Assembly (NCBI GenBank): GCA_905220665.1
Contig: CAJNAR010000147.1
Coordinates: 124,001 to 188,000 of the forward strand
Reading direction: 5' to 3'
DNA length: 64,000 nucleotides
Source of the DNA: Albugo candida
Taxonomy: Eukaryota > Oomycota > Peronosporomycetes > Albuginales > Albuginaceae
Part shown: positions 48,454 to 58,872 of the stretch, in pieces
How positions within the stretch are numbered: the first letter of the stretch is position 1
Layout of the letters: every line of letters starts with the position of its first letter
Made by a program: the position numbers and the translations under genes
Notes under the pieces: generated by a model
Seen by the model: only the letters and a program-made list of their open reading frames with translations
Database searches by the model: none
What the model was told of the DNA's origin: nothing

Positions 48454-50223
48454 TTATAAGGAATTGTTCAATACGAATTGATCGAAGCGTTCTTGGAGCT
48501 TTTGACGTTGAGCTAAACGCTTGGAGACCAAAATCGATTTGTTTTTCTTCCAAAATGCAATCTCATCTTCTGAAATTCCCAACGATGGTTCGTCCATCTC
48601 TTCTTCGATAGTTAGGTGATGGTCTTGAAAAGTGAGCGTGCTGGAAACGTCCCAACCCATAGAAGAAAGCAATTGTAATTCTTTCTGATTATCCAATTCA
48701 AGCGTTTTTGAAGCACAGCTTGATTGGTTGAAAGTCACGCCATCCACGATATCATCTTCATCATCTTCGGGACTTCCACTGGATCCAGTGAAGCTGCTTG
48801 TCGTGGCGACGCTGCTGGGCGATCGATTCATATCTTTTGTAGTTATAACAGAAGAATCCACAACCTTTTTTACACCAGTTTTGTTGCTGCTTGGAGGCAC
48901 GATTCGCTCATTCTGCTTCTGCTTAGCATTTTTGCGCTTCTTTTTCTTCGCTTTTCGTTTTTCTTTCTTTTCGGCCACTCGTCTCGTTTCGTCATCTTCT
49001 TCGGCAAGTAGCTGTTCCATGATTTCATGTCCATGTAATACTTCCACCGCATTCTCAAAATTCCGACGAATCGACATCACAGCACAATGTAACAAAAGCT
49101 CTTCTGAGAGCTTATCAGTACGTATTTTGGTCCAAAGAGCTTGTAATTTGTCCCAGATTACCATTCCAAGGCAAGTCAACACCTCATCTTGCGCTTCTGC
49201 AATCGTCCGAGCATGACGATCCCCCCAATCTCCGACCAATTCTTGATCGGCACGTGAAACCAGTTGCATCATGTATTCCAGATGGGACGGGACAAAAAGA
49301 AGATTCTTGGATCTTGAGTACGAAATTTCATTGAATAAATATGAAGTGTAGTGTAAATCTTCACCGCTAAATTCTTCGCACTGGTTATCATGATACAAAG
49401 AAAATTCAGATCCCATATATCCGCTTTGACTATCGTCAAAAGCGGCACAAGATTCACATTCGTCTTCGCTGCAACTCGTCCCGGTCAATAAATCGTAAGC
49501 TTCCAGAACTTTCTCTTTACAGCGACAACAGAAACGATGACGACGAAGATATGCTTCGAGATCCATCAAGAATTGATCAGAACTGATTTTGGAAAGATAT
49601 CTTTGCTGCTCAATTGACAACTTCATCCATTGTGCTTCAAACATTGCTGGACGAGGCTTTCCTTTTGATCGCTGCGAGTGTAAGGGGCAGCGCACACGAG
49701 AGCATCCTCTCTGTTTTGCATTCGGCACTTTATTTGACCCAAGTATTCTTGCCAACGCGATACTACCGGAATGCTCATGGTGCAAAAATAACGAGAGGGT
49801 CGCATCTGCATCATTGAGAAATCCATCGTTGAGTCTGAATCGCGACCCTTCTTCAAAAACGATGCCACAATACTGCGAAGTTGCACTGCAAGCGTCATGC
49901 ATTTCTTCTTGTGAGTGGAGTGCGTGTACTGCCGCATTCGACGTGACACGATGAAAAAGGTCTTCAGTACTGGAGCGACAGCCAAGGCATGGAAGTATCT
50001 CTGTTGCTGTTTGTATAAATTGATGGTAATTACCACTCAGGGACTGAATGCGCTCGGATTCTGTCAGAAGCTGCCATCTTTTACGAAATTCACGTGCTTC
50101 CATCGCGGTAGGATTATGACACGAGCAAGGATAATGAGATATCATAAGCGCTTGTTCACTCGATACTGATTTTTCAATCAGACAAGCGTCTGTAGCGGCA
50201 TGAGAGTCACTCGGCCTAACCAT
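48454..50223 (-). CDS. GGNBP2-like protein (gametogenetin-binding protein 2 family)
   Basis: Single exon, 589 residues. The central part (about 195-425) matches GGNBP2: QWMKLSIEQQRYL, LEAYLRRHRFCCRCKEKVLEAYDLLTG (a Cys cluster, probably metal-binding), then HLEYMMQLVSRADQEL...WGDRHARTIAEAQDEVLTCLGM and a LLLHCAVMSIRRNFENAVE helix. Next comes a strongly basic coiled segment (EKKEKRKAKKKKRKNAKQKQ), likely nuclear, and a serine-rich acidic stretch. The N-terminal 190 residues carry extra Cys/His pairs (SHYPCSCHNP, LPCLGCRSS, CSRVRCPLH). Animal GGNBP2 is linked to germ-cell development and its molecular role is unclear. No role can be assigned here. Confidence 0.8.
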   Translation of the reverse strand: MVRPSDSHAATDACLIEKSVSSEQALMISHYPCSCHNPTAMEAREFRKRWQLLTESERIQSLSGNYHQFIQTATEILPCLGCRSSTEDLFHRVTSNAAVHALHSQEEMHDACSATSQYCGIVFEEGSRFRLNDGFLNDADATLSLFLHHEHSGSIALARILGSNKVPNAKQRGCSRVRCPLHSQRSKGKPRPAMFEAQWMKLSIEQQRYLSKISSDQFLMDLEAYLRRHRFCCRCKEKVLEAYDLLTGTSCSEDECESCAAFDDSQSGYMGSEFSLYHDNQCEEFSGEDLHYTSYLFNEISYSRSKNLLFVPSHLEYMMQLVSRADQELVGDWGDRHARTIAEAQDEVLTCLGMVIWDKLQALWTKIRTDKLSEELLLHCAVMSIRRNFENAVEVLHGHEIMEQLLAEEDDETRRVAEKKEKRKAKKKKRKNAKQKQNERIVPPSSNKTGVKKVVDSSVITTKDMNRSPSSVATTSSFTGSSGSPEDDEDDIVDGVTFNQSSCASKTLELDNQKELQLLSSMGWDVSSTLTFQDHHLTIEEEMDEPSLGISEDEIAFWKKNKSILVSKRLAQRQKLQERFDQFVLNNSL

Positions 50224-50555
50224 TTCGCAAAAGATTGGACGATATATTCTTAATGGAGCGCTTAGTACACTCTGTCGGTACGTACATTACGGTCTGACAC
50301 TCTAATTTTGGATCCGATCTGTGGGTGGACGTACTCTCGTGTTAAAGCCCGTGGAAATGTAGCGATATGATAAACAGCTGAAAGTAGAGAAAAAAGGAAA
50401 CTGATTCAACAAATCTCCTTATGATGCGATGTATATGTGCTTGCCTTATGTTTAATAAGAAGTGTTCATTTAGAGCTCTGTAATGATGTTAAAATCTGAT
50501 AAAAACGAATTTAATTCCATTGCAACGCTCGGACCGTCGTCTAACTGGAGGCGTG
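50224..50555. other. Divergent intergenic region
   Basis: About 0.33 kb between the GGNBP2-like start (-) and the WDR27-like start (+). No gene is seen. Confidence 0.5.
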
Positions 50556-53500
50556 ATGCACGCGCCGTTTCCCCGCTCTTCACAATGGCGCTACTCTGCG
50601 GCCACCACAGCCATAGATATGTCTGATTGTTTCGTTGCGATCGCATTGAAATACTATGACTGCAGTGTTATCGAGATACGACAGCTGTCATTGAGTGAAC
50701 AACGCAGCCAAGATACGTCCGTTCCCGAGCTATCTGAGAGAAAAAATGCTGAGGAAACACTGGAATTACATGCGCATACCTGTACTATTTCATGCTTACG
50801 CATATTTAAAAAAGATTGCTCGCATTATTGGATCGCTTCAGCTTCTTCGGATTGGTAAGACTAAGATCACAATTCAAGTAGTCAGAGCGCACAATCATCT
50901 CTTCCGGCATTTCCTACAGTATCGCGTTGTGGAAAGTCACATTTAATCCTTTTCAGTATACGCAGTACATGCTCACGAAACCAATCCCCCCGGATAAACC
51001 TTCATCTGTATGCTTTGATCATTCTGGCAGCCTCACTGCTGTCGCAGCAAGCCGCCTTATCAATATCTACATGATCAAGACGCGCGATATCTATGTGACG
51101 TTGGAAGGCCACTCCTCAGATGTAAGTATCCCGTTAAACTGATTGAGGCTCATCAAATAAACGAGCAAGCTCTCAGGTGTCGGCATGTGAGTTCCATCCA
51201 ATCTACTCGAATCAAATTGTAACAGCATCAGAAGATAGAACGTTTAAAGTAAGTGATTTGTGCTCGCACCAAATTTCTTTCGTATTCCCTCAGATCAGTT
51301 GAAGCATCAATGCACATATGTGCTTGGGTTGCTTAGATTTGGGATCTTGAGGCTTGTGCAGTCGTGTATCAATCAGCTGTCCTTTCGGCTTTTGCGATTC
51401 TATCAATTGCTTTGAATCCTTTGAATGGTGATGCCTCTGTCGGTTTCGCGGATGGTAGCGTCAGGATTTTCACATATGATGGAAGATACGCGAAAGAAAG
51501 AATGACAAAAGATATCGCTCGTATCATCCGAAAACAAGACGAATCAAACCGAGTAAGATGCTTGCATACTTGACTCAAACGTTGTGACTCACGTCAAGTC
51601 AATTCGAAGGAAAATCAAGAGGAAGAGCAAGATACAAAAGTCAAAGTGATTTCTTCACTTCCAAGCTGGGCGCAACGAGATAAGCGATATCGAAGTGAAG
51701 GTGATGTGCATGCAACAGAGAACAATGGCACGGTTGAACCCAGCACAGACGCAAATTATGACATTGCAAAACTTCATAGAGAAGAGCCGTTGATTCCGAT
51801 TCTTCGAATGAGTTATGTTGTTCTTCAAGCTGATTCTACGTATCAAAAGTCAGAACACAAGCTTATGTTCAATAGTCACGAAGAAAAGCAATTGGTTCCA
51901 GAGAAGCACTTATTGCTTATCGCGACGTCGCAATATCTCATCTCCATGAACGTTCTTTCTTCAAAAGTGGCAATTTTGATGAATTTCCAGAATCAGTATC
52001 TGTCATTTGGCGCTATCTCCAGAATCAAGGATATATGCTGGCACACCTTCGATCATCCGCTGGATGTCGCATGTGGAACTATGAGTGCATTCGAGCCAAA
52101 GGTGACCATATTTTCCGTAAAACCATGGAATCAGTTGGGCACGGAGGAATCGGAAAATCAACATGATCAGAATCTGGTTCATTCAAAACCGCATAGAAAG
52201 AGCGGTAAAACTCCAATGTCGCCACTCGATTGGAGCTCCATGATTCCTCAGGCTCAGCCGTCTGTCATTTCGATTCTGAATCTGCCACCTTTACCAGCTA
52301 TTTCTCCTGATAAAGCATCGACAGGTTCAGTTGGAAACAAGCTCACGACGCGTTCACTTCGCATTCGTTCGTCTGGTTACGGTGCAGAGATGCCTTTTCA
52401 GCTTGCTCTCGCAAAAAAAAAGAGAGCGCAAGTTCGAAAAAAAAGCGTTTCTACTTCGAAATTGGAGCTCATGTCGAAAGAATATCCCGTTGATTGCGAG
52501 GCAATCCAATACTTTCAGCAAAAGCACATACTTCGTGATAGAATGTTACATAATGGACCTATCCATACCATGGACTTTTCATCGGATGCCAAATATCTTG
52601 CCACTGGAGGTGGTGATTACATCGGGCAGATTTGCAAGTTACCCATGAACAAGTACCAAGGCGAAGGTAATGTTTTTCTCGGTCATAATGACGCTGTCCG
52701 CCTTGTTCGTTGGAGCCACAGCAACAAAACGCTCCTCACAATATCTAACGATAAGCGTGCTTGCCTATGGGTCATCTCTAGTGACTTGCCATCTTTGACG
52801 TGGAACGGTGCGTTCACTTCCATGGAGTCAAGCGCACGGTCGACAGTAGATGGTCTAAATCGACCTCAGGCTGTCCCAAGACCCCAAAGAGATCGTACTG
52901 CTTATCGCCAAGATGTTGTAGACGCGCAATTTTTTTACATGGACAAATTCGTTCTCAACGCAATTGGTAACTCCATTCGTTTGTACCAATACACCCTGGA
53001 TACTCGATTTGCTGATAGCAAGCGACAGAAATCAGGAAGGAAAAAGAATGCTTCTCTCAGTGAAATGAAAAATCAGTCAAGAAAAAGCAAAGTTGGCCAT
53101 TGGGAATTTTCTGATTTCCAGCAAGTCAAAGCTGTGACATGCATTAATGGATCGCTTTTATCGCATTCGATAGTTTTATCAGGCTCCGATCGATCCATTC
53201 GAGTTTTTGATGTCGCCACTGAGCAAACAGCGCGAGTGATCATGAACGCTCATGAGCGATCGATCCATACTCTTGCTTTGCCTCGTGCTTCATGTTACAC
53301 CAGTCATCCATCCAACTATTATGACTTGCTACTGAGTAGTAGCTTTACAAGCGTCATCCATTTATGGGATCTTCGCACTGATTATTGTGCGATGCAATTC
53401 AACCAGCACAAAAATCGCATCCACTCGATCGGGATGGCATTTTCACCTTGCATGCGCTATATGACCACTGGCTCAGAGGATCGGAAAGCCGTCACGTACG

Positions 53501-53646
53501 ATTTGCGGACAGGTAGAGCACTGCATTATTTGTCAAGGCATACGGACGTTGTTACTTCTGTGGCATATAACCCATTGCATCCACAGCTTGCAACTGCGTC
53601 ATATGATGGAACTGTTCAATTCTATAGCGATCAGCAAGGCGACTAA
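50556..53646 (+). CDS. WD40-repeat protein, WDR27-like
   Basis: Five exons (50556-50854, 50920-51121, 51177-51248, 51337-51552, 51610-53646) give 941 residues. An N-terminal beta-propeller has LEGHSSDVSACEFHP, IVTASEDRTFKIWDLE and GFADGSVRIFTYDG. A middle region with basic linkers (KKKRAQVRKKS) follows. The C-terminal propeller has LHNGPIHTMDFSSDAKYLATGGGD, FLGHNDAVRLVRWSHSN, VLSGSDRSIRVFDV, LLLSSSFTSVIHLWDLR, RYMTTGSEDRKAVTYDLRTG and LATASYDGTVQFY. The layout and several stretches (HLLLIATSQYLISMNV type segment) resemble animal WDR27, a poorly characterised protein. The first Met is uncertain, since an earlier exon could exist. Confidence 0.75.
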
Positions 53647-53775
53647 AACCAAAAGAAAAAGAATGGTACTTGTATTACAAATGCACACTTGTAAGATACG
53701 ATTGATCGAAGTGTCATTAAAGCATAACCGTTTCGATGAGTGTGTCTTCTAGGACTTATATGCTCCTCTTTATCT

Positions 53776-55179
53776 TCACTTGATTTCGATCTTGACGGCT
53801 GGAGAGTTGACAAAAGTACCTTCCTCAACGCCAGCATCTGCGCTCGAACAATTCGCTTTTGCGGTGTCCATCAAACCCTTCCTTTCAACGGTACCAGTGG
53901 TCTCCGTGTCAGTGTCAGTGGTTGGATCATCTTCGGCGGCTTTTTCAACTTTGGCACCTGCGATGGTGCGTTCTAGATCAAGTTGTGCTTTGCGTTTGCG
54001 AGCGATAAAGATTGCAATGATAACAATGACCGAAATCAGAGCAAATGTAGCCGATCCAAGAATTGCAGCCTCCTCGGTATTGATGCTGGTGATTTGTGAA
54101 AAAAAGTTCGTGGTACTTGCCTTGGACTTTCCTGTCGCCAATGCTATTTCGTCCTCGGGTGTCTTAATGTGTTTCAACGGTTGCGTCAAAAACTCTCGTC
54201 GTTGGTTTGGAGTCATGCATTGAGGTACTTGATCCTTGATCATCAACCAATTGACAATTTCACCGGCCTCACGGTGGCCGCATTCCGTTAACAATAATCG
54301 GTCACCTTCAGGAACAAAGTTCAAAACAAATTTTCCTGGTGTTTGCTGAACACCTTTAAGGGTGCAGTTTACGTATATGACAGCATGCGACTGATTTCCG
54401 TCAGGAACTCGCTTTTGTTCCAGTGTTGTAAATGTCATGTTGAAAGTTGTGCACACTTTCGTATCATTGTACGCGAGGAATGCATACAATGATGCTCGAA
54501 TCAGCCGTTCGGGTGTATGTGAAAGAATACTGACCCATCCATCCGGATCAGCACTGATTTTGTCAATTTCAGCCGCTCCATCCGCAAAGTCATCGATGAC
54601 ACCTTCTCGCTTGAAACCCTTGAATCTCTTGATGTCCTTGATTGTTTTTTTCTTCCCATTCTTTGCCTTCGGGGCTGGGGCGTCTTCTTCCTCGTCTAAT
54701 TCTTCTACATTTTCCTCTGAAGCAGGTTTCCCCCTTTTTTTTGATTTCTTGACAGGAGTCTTATTTACCTCCTCTTCCTTTACAGGTTCCTTCTTTACAG
54801 GTTCCTTCTTCACAGGTTCCTTCTTCGTAGGTGTTTTCTTTGCAGGTGCTTTCTTCGTCGGGGTCACCTTCTTTTTCTTTTTGGTGGGCTCGGGTTCTTC
54901 GTTCTCATCGTACTCTTCATTATCGTCCTCTCCATCACCTTCATCGTTCTCTTCCGTTCCATCAATGTCACCTTCAGTAGTAGATTCCTTCGTCGGTGAC
55001 TTGGCGTCAGCTGATTCTTTAGCCTTCAATCCACGCTCCGTAGTAAGCGCAAGGTTTCGGTGAGCAAGAGTGGTTCCATCTGAATCAGATAACGCGGATA
55101 TGCCAGTACTAGATAGAGTGGCCACGGCGGCGACAGCGACAGCGACTGACGAAAACTTGAAGAGTGTGGATAGCTTCAT
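53776..55179 (-). CDS. Type I membrane protein with lysine-proline repeats and cystatin-like ectodomain
   Basis: Single exon, 467 residues. The signal peptide is MKLSTLFKFSSVAVAVAAVA.. (cleavage near 29). An acidic stretch comes next, then a Lys/Pro/Val repeat region (about 100-150, units like KKEPV). A globular lumenal part of about 200-320 has four N-glycosylation sites (NDT, NMT, NQS, NCT) and cysteines in VCTTF, VNCT, TECGH and PQCMT. This part, with LYAFLAYND, a QKRVPDGN loop and alternating strands, is compatible with a cystatin-like fold (weak inference). One membrane helix (AILGSATFALISVIVIIAIF) is followed by RKRK and an acidic tail. Function is unknown. It is likely oomycete-specific and surface-exposed. 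Confidence 0.8.
   Translation of the reverse strand: MKLSTLFKFSSVAVAVAAVATLSSTGISALSDSDGTTLAHRNLALTTERGLKAKESADAKSPTKESTTEGDIDGTEENDEGDGEDDNEEYDENEEPEPTKKKKKVTPTKKAPAKKTPTKKEPVKKEPVKKEPVKEEEVNKTPVKKSKKRGKPASEENVEELDEEEDAPAPKAKNGKKKTIKDIKRFKGFKREGVIDDFADGAAEIDKISADPDGWVSILSHTPERLIRASLYAFLAYNDTKVCTTFNMTFTTLEQKRVPDGNQSHAVIYVNCTLKGVQQTPGKFVLNFVPEGDRLLLTECGHREAGEIVNWLMIKDQVPQCMTPNQRREFLTQPLKHIKTPEDEIALATGKSKASTTNFFSQITSINTEEAAILGSATFALISVIVIIAIFIARKRKAQLDLERTIAGAKVEKAAEDDPTTDTDTETTGTVERKGLMDTAKANCSSADAGVEEGTFVNSPAVKIEIK
54778..54870 (-). repeat. In-frame tandem repeat in the membrane protein gene
   Basis: Near-identical 18-bp units (plus-strand form TTCTTTACAGGTTCC and variants) repeat at least three times and then degenerate. 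They encode KKEPV-type units. The repeat preserves frame, so copy number may vary between strains. Confidence 0.75.
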
Positions 55180-55787
55180 AGTGAAAGCTACCGAGAAAAT
55201 TGAGAACTGATATCGAGAAAGTCAATTGAGAAAAAGTGGAAACAGAATAAGGTCAAGTCTTCTTTACTCACACGTGTTTTTGACTCATTTGAAAGGTGTG
55301 AGGTTTGTGGGTGGGGAGGGTAATGTACAGCTTCTGTATGCCGACTATGTCGCACGGTAGAATTTGGTACAATATCTTGAAAAACACAAGCTACATCTGC
55401 CAGCGAAAAACGAGGAAAAACGAGGGTATAGCATAGTCGTGATTTAGAAATTCTAGCTTTTTAATCTAAGAATGACGGGATAACGTTGCTACGTCATCAG
55501 TGAAGAGGTTATGCAGGTTTCACAGCATAGAGTCGGCTCAAATAGCACTTATCACAAGTCTTATAAACGTTTTTACACATGCATCGTGCCACATGCCTTC
55601 GATTGCGTCAATTGACAACTTCTGCAAAGCTGATGTTATTTCATTTCCCTATTTCGATGTGATAGCTTTGTTTCTCGTCTTGAATTCGATTTGCAGGCTT
55701 TCTTGCATGTTAACTAATATCGAATGCTAGGCACTTAGTCTTCTTCCACACGGTATAAGAATAAAGAGTTTTGAAAAAGTGTCTAGA
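55180..55787. other. Divergent intergenic region
   Basis: About 0.6 kb between the type I membrane protein start (-) and the TMEM245-like start (+). No convincing coding sequence. The 76-codon frame at 55500-55730 is not recognised. Confidence 0.5.
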
Positions 55788-58548
55788 ATGGCGGAATTTG
55801 TGGAAGCGATACTCGCTCAGGTACCATAACTTGTGCTGCGCATACCTGTGACATTATCTCAATGTACCAATGCACACTGTATGCAGATAGTCGGTAACAT
55901 ATCGACTGTATTGATCTTGCTGCTTTTCTATTTCAACTTCTTATTATTCGAAAATTATCTACGACTGATAATTTGGGCCATTTTGTTCAGTCAAGCCTTA
56001 CGTCAAGCAAAAAATAATTTCATCGAGATATTGCAATATTTGAGTGATGATCCTGCAGTGCCTGAAGACGGATTTCTGACATCGTTGGTCATAAAGTCTT
56101 GTGAGACGTTCTTACGCCATCCTACGGGGATGAAGCGCTCAGCAAAGGAAATTTTTTTGAACTACGGGGTCTTCCTTTTTTCACTCATCGGTGCTATATC
56201 GATGTGGTTACGCGTTGCTTCGTGGATGACGTTTTTGAATTACTGTATCGGATTCTGGATTGTGACTCTGAGTCTCATCAAAATCCTTGAGCGTCGTCTA
56301 TTTTATTACCGATATTTCATCTCTGATGAGGTGTTGGTGTCGACATTACTGATTCTTGGATTTTTCATAACGGTTTGGGCAATAAGGAGGTAATGCCGGC
56401 ACCTTATGGCTAAGTTTCTCATTTTGTTAGGGCACGTGCGTTATCATTTACTTGGGGACTGAAAGCTATTTGGAAGGTAGCCGTGCTGCGGTCGCGCTTT
56501 CCAACTGGCTACAGGCCAATTTTTTCAACGACGAACGTACTAAACAATTGTGGAGCCAGCAAATGGAAACAAGTCGTACCATGATTCACTCCGCAATCAC
56601 TGGGGTTGAGCATTCTTATAATGAAACAATGTGGTGGCCACCGGTGAAGAGCATTGTGAAGACGTATTTCTTTGATATTAAGACAGGCTCGGGGAACGGA
56701 ACCTTGTCGACTGCGAGTAAATTCTACTCACGATTGAGCCTTCCTGCGAACATGACGCTTTTGCAAGCGGTTTCTTACGCGTATTCCAAAGTGGACTCGG
56801 TGAATTTGACTTCGGTTCAATTATCTGATTGGACATCGAAGGGAATTGAGGTCAGTTCTATCGCAGTTGGATCGGTGGCGCAGCTATTACTGCTGATTTG
56901 TACGATTCTTATCGCGTTTGTGAGTCTCGGTATTCGTGCTTTCTTCTTCATTTCGTCTCTCTTTTACTTATTGTGCACAAAATGGGACCCTATTGAGCGC
57001 TTTGTTGAAGACTTGTTACCATTACAAAACGAGAAACGTCCTCAAGTGGTAAGCTCGATACGAAAAGTGATTGAAGGAGTCTTCTTTGTGCCTCTCAAGA
57101 TGTCAAGTCTCCACGCTCTCGTTACGTTGATATCATTCTCCATCGTGGTAAGCAAGCTGCCATAAATTCTTACATTGTCGGCCTATATAATGTGAGTGCG
57201 TATAGCGAGCTGATTTTGTCTATTTGGCTACCACATTGACTTTCTTCATATCAATCGTTCCAATTATTCCGCCATATTTGGTCTGCGTGCCCTGGGTTCT
57301 GGCCATCGGAGTCACATCCTCCTTTATGAAAGCGTTGATTTTGTTTTGCGTTCAGTACATTGTGTTTACGATATTGGACGACATGCTGTACGAGAAGAGC
57401 ATTGTTGCGCTAAATTCGTACGTATCAGCTCTTAGCGTTGTGTTTGGTGTCTATGTATTTGGATTCGAAGGAGTCATTTTTGGTCCACTTTCCGTTTGCG
57501 GAGTCTACTTTGCGTATGAAGTATCTAATCATGGAATACAAGCAGCACAAGATGATGTATCTCGAGATGCTGATCCCAGTACAAAGATGAGTAGCGAGAA
57601 CTCTGATGATGGTCAATCGTCCAGACATAGTAGCACTGACGCTTCTCTTTTGGACGACGAGAGTCATGAGGCTCTCAATTCATTGATCACAATGTCATCG
57701 ACAACTCCGAGTAATAACAGCCTTACGAATGCGATGTTCCGAGTGATTAACGGTACTGAAAACCGCTTCAATTTACAACCCTTAGCCGAGAGCGTGCGAC
57801 GTCGCTTCTCTCTCGACAACTCCAATGGCTCAATTTGCGTCACTTTAGTCGTCGAAGGACTGAAAAAACCGAGGAAAGTCAGATTCGTGCTTGATCGGAT
57901 GTGGAGTATGCGTGTACTGTGCGATAACATCCGGAAAATGTTGCGCGTGCAATCAATACAAGGTGAGCTTACCAATCAAAACAGACTCATGATGTCAATT
58001 TATGATCGTATCCACTAGAAATTCTCACACCTGATGGCGTGCAAGTCCTATCACCCAAGCATATATACCCAGCAGAGATACTACATGTTCAAGTGCTGCC
58101 AAAGCTGAGCAAAGATTCGGTCACTCGCAAACTTGCCAGATCGTTTCATTCAAGCCAATTTAGCGTACGACGTCGCTCAGAGAATAGTGGTGACCAACAT
58201 TTGAATGATGATTGCAAGAGTGTATCGTTGAGTCGACGAGGGAGCCTGAAAAAAATATGTCAGTCGAAAAGTTCCACATATTTCTCGAAGACGTGTGGAT
58301 ATAGCCGCCAGGCACTTATACGGGTGTGTCCTCGGAAATCTGGAAGGTGTCGGATTACTCGCCATCGGCGTTACTCGGTACCAGTCCAGTGTGCGGTTGT
58401 CAAGTCCAAACGCCGTAACACTATATCATGTATGAATCTGCCAATCAGTCCCTTATATACAGCTATCACGAGGAACAGCGAGGCCAAACGTTGCTCGAGT
58501 GCAAGGGAACTAAAGCATTCTCGTTTGGATGAAAATGGCTACCACTAA
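55788..58548 (+). CDS. TMEM245/AI-2E-family multi-span membrane protein with C-terminal ubiquitin-like tail
   Basis: Five exons (55788-55820, 55887-56372, 56431-57147, 57206-57962, 58019-58548) give 840 residues. There are about eight hydrophobic helices. The diagnostic segment is in exon 4: TTLTFFISIVPIIPPYLVCVPWVLAIG, then LDDMLYEKSIVALNSYVSALSVVFGVYVFGFEGVIFGPL. This is the conserved C-terminal block of TMEM245 and bacterial AI-2E exporters. After the last helix the protein continues for about 280 residues: a Ser-rich acidic linker and a beta-grasp-like stretch (SICVTLVVEGLKKPRKVRFVLDRMWSM..L) that crosses the last intron, then a basic tail. The transported substrate is unknown. Donor GTTTGG at 56373 is weak but is the only one that keeps frame. 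Confidence 0.78.
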
Positions 58549-58872
58549 ATGTAACGAGTCTGTGAGATTTGTTGATACTGATGTGACCAAAGCAAGATAA
58601 TTGAGCCCATTAGGCAGTGAAGCTATCTTCAGAGAGGAGTTCCTTTATCTTGATGTATTGCCATCCAAGCAGAGTCAACAAGAAGTCCTGCTTTCTAGAA
58701 TTTTGTTATGAGGAACTGTTGCCAACTTGAGAGCGTAGTGCGCAGAGTAGAATATCGATGGATTAAAGCTTCGTGTGATTTGGAATTATCACCAAATTTT
58801 ACAATAAATCAACTAGAAGCCCATCAAATAAAATGTTTGCCATTGCAATAACGAATCATGTAATCATTGCAC
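58549..58872. other. Convergent intergenic region
   Basis: About 0.32 kb between the TMEM245-like stop and the lactate dehydrogenase stop. No gene is seen. Confidence 0.5.

Noticed and set aside
54437..55063. A 208-codon plus-strand frame rich in Phe/Ser/Gly repeats.
   Set aside because: It is the antisense of the lysine/glutamate-rich repeat region of the minus-strand membrane protein; the composition is a by-product.
53776..55179. RxLR- or CHxC-type effector motif near the N-terminus of the membrane protein.
   Set aside because: Neither motif is present in the right place, and the protein has a membrane anchor.
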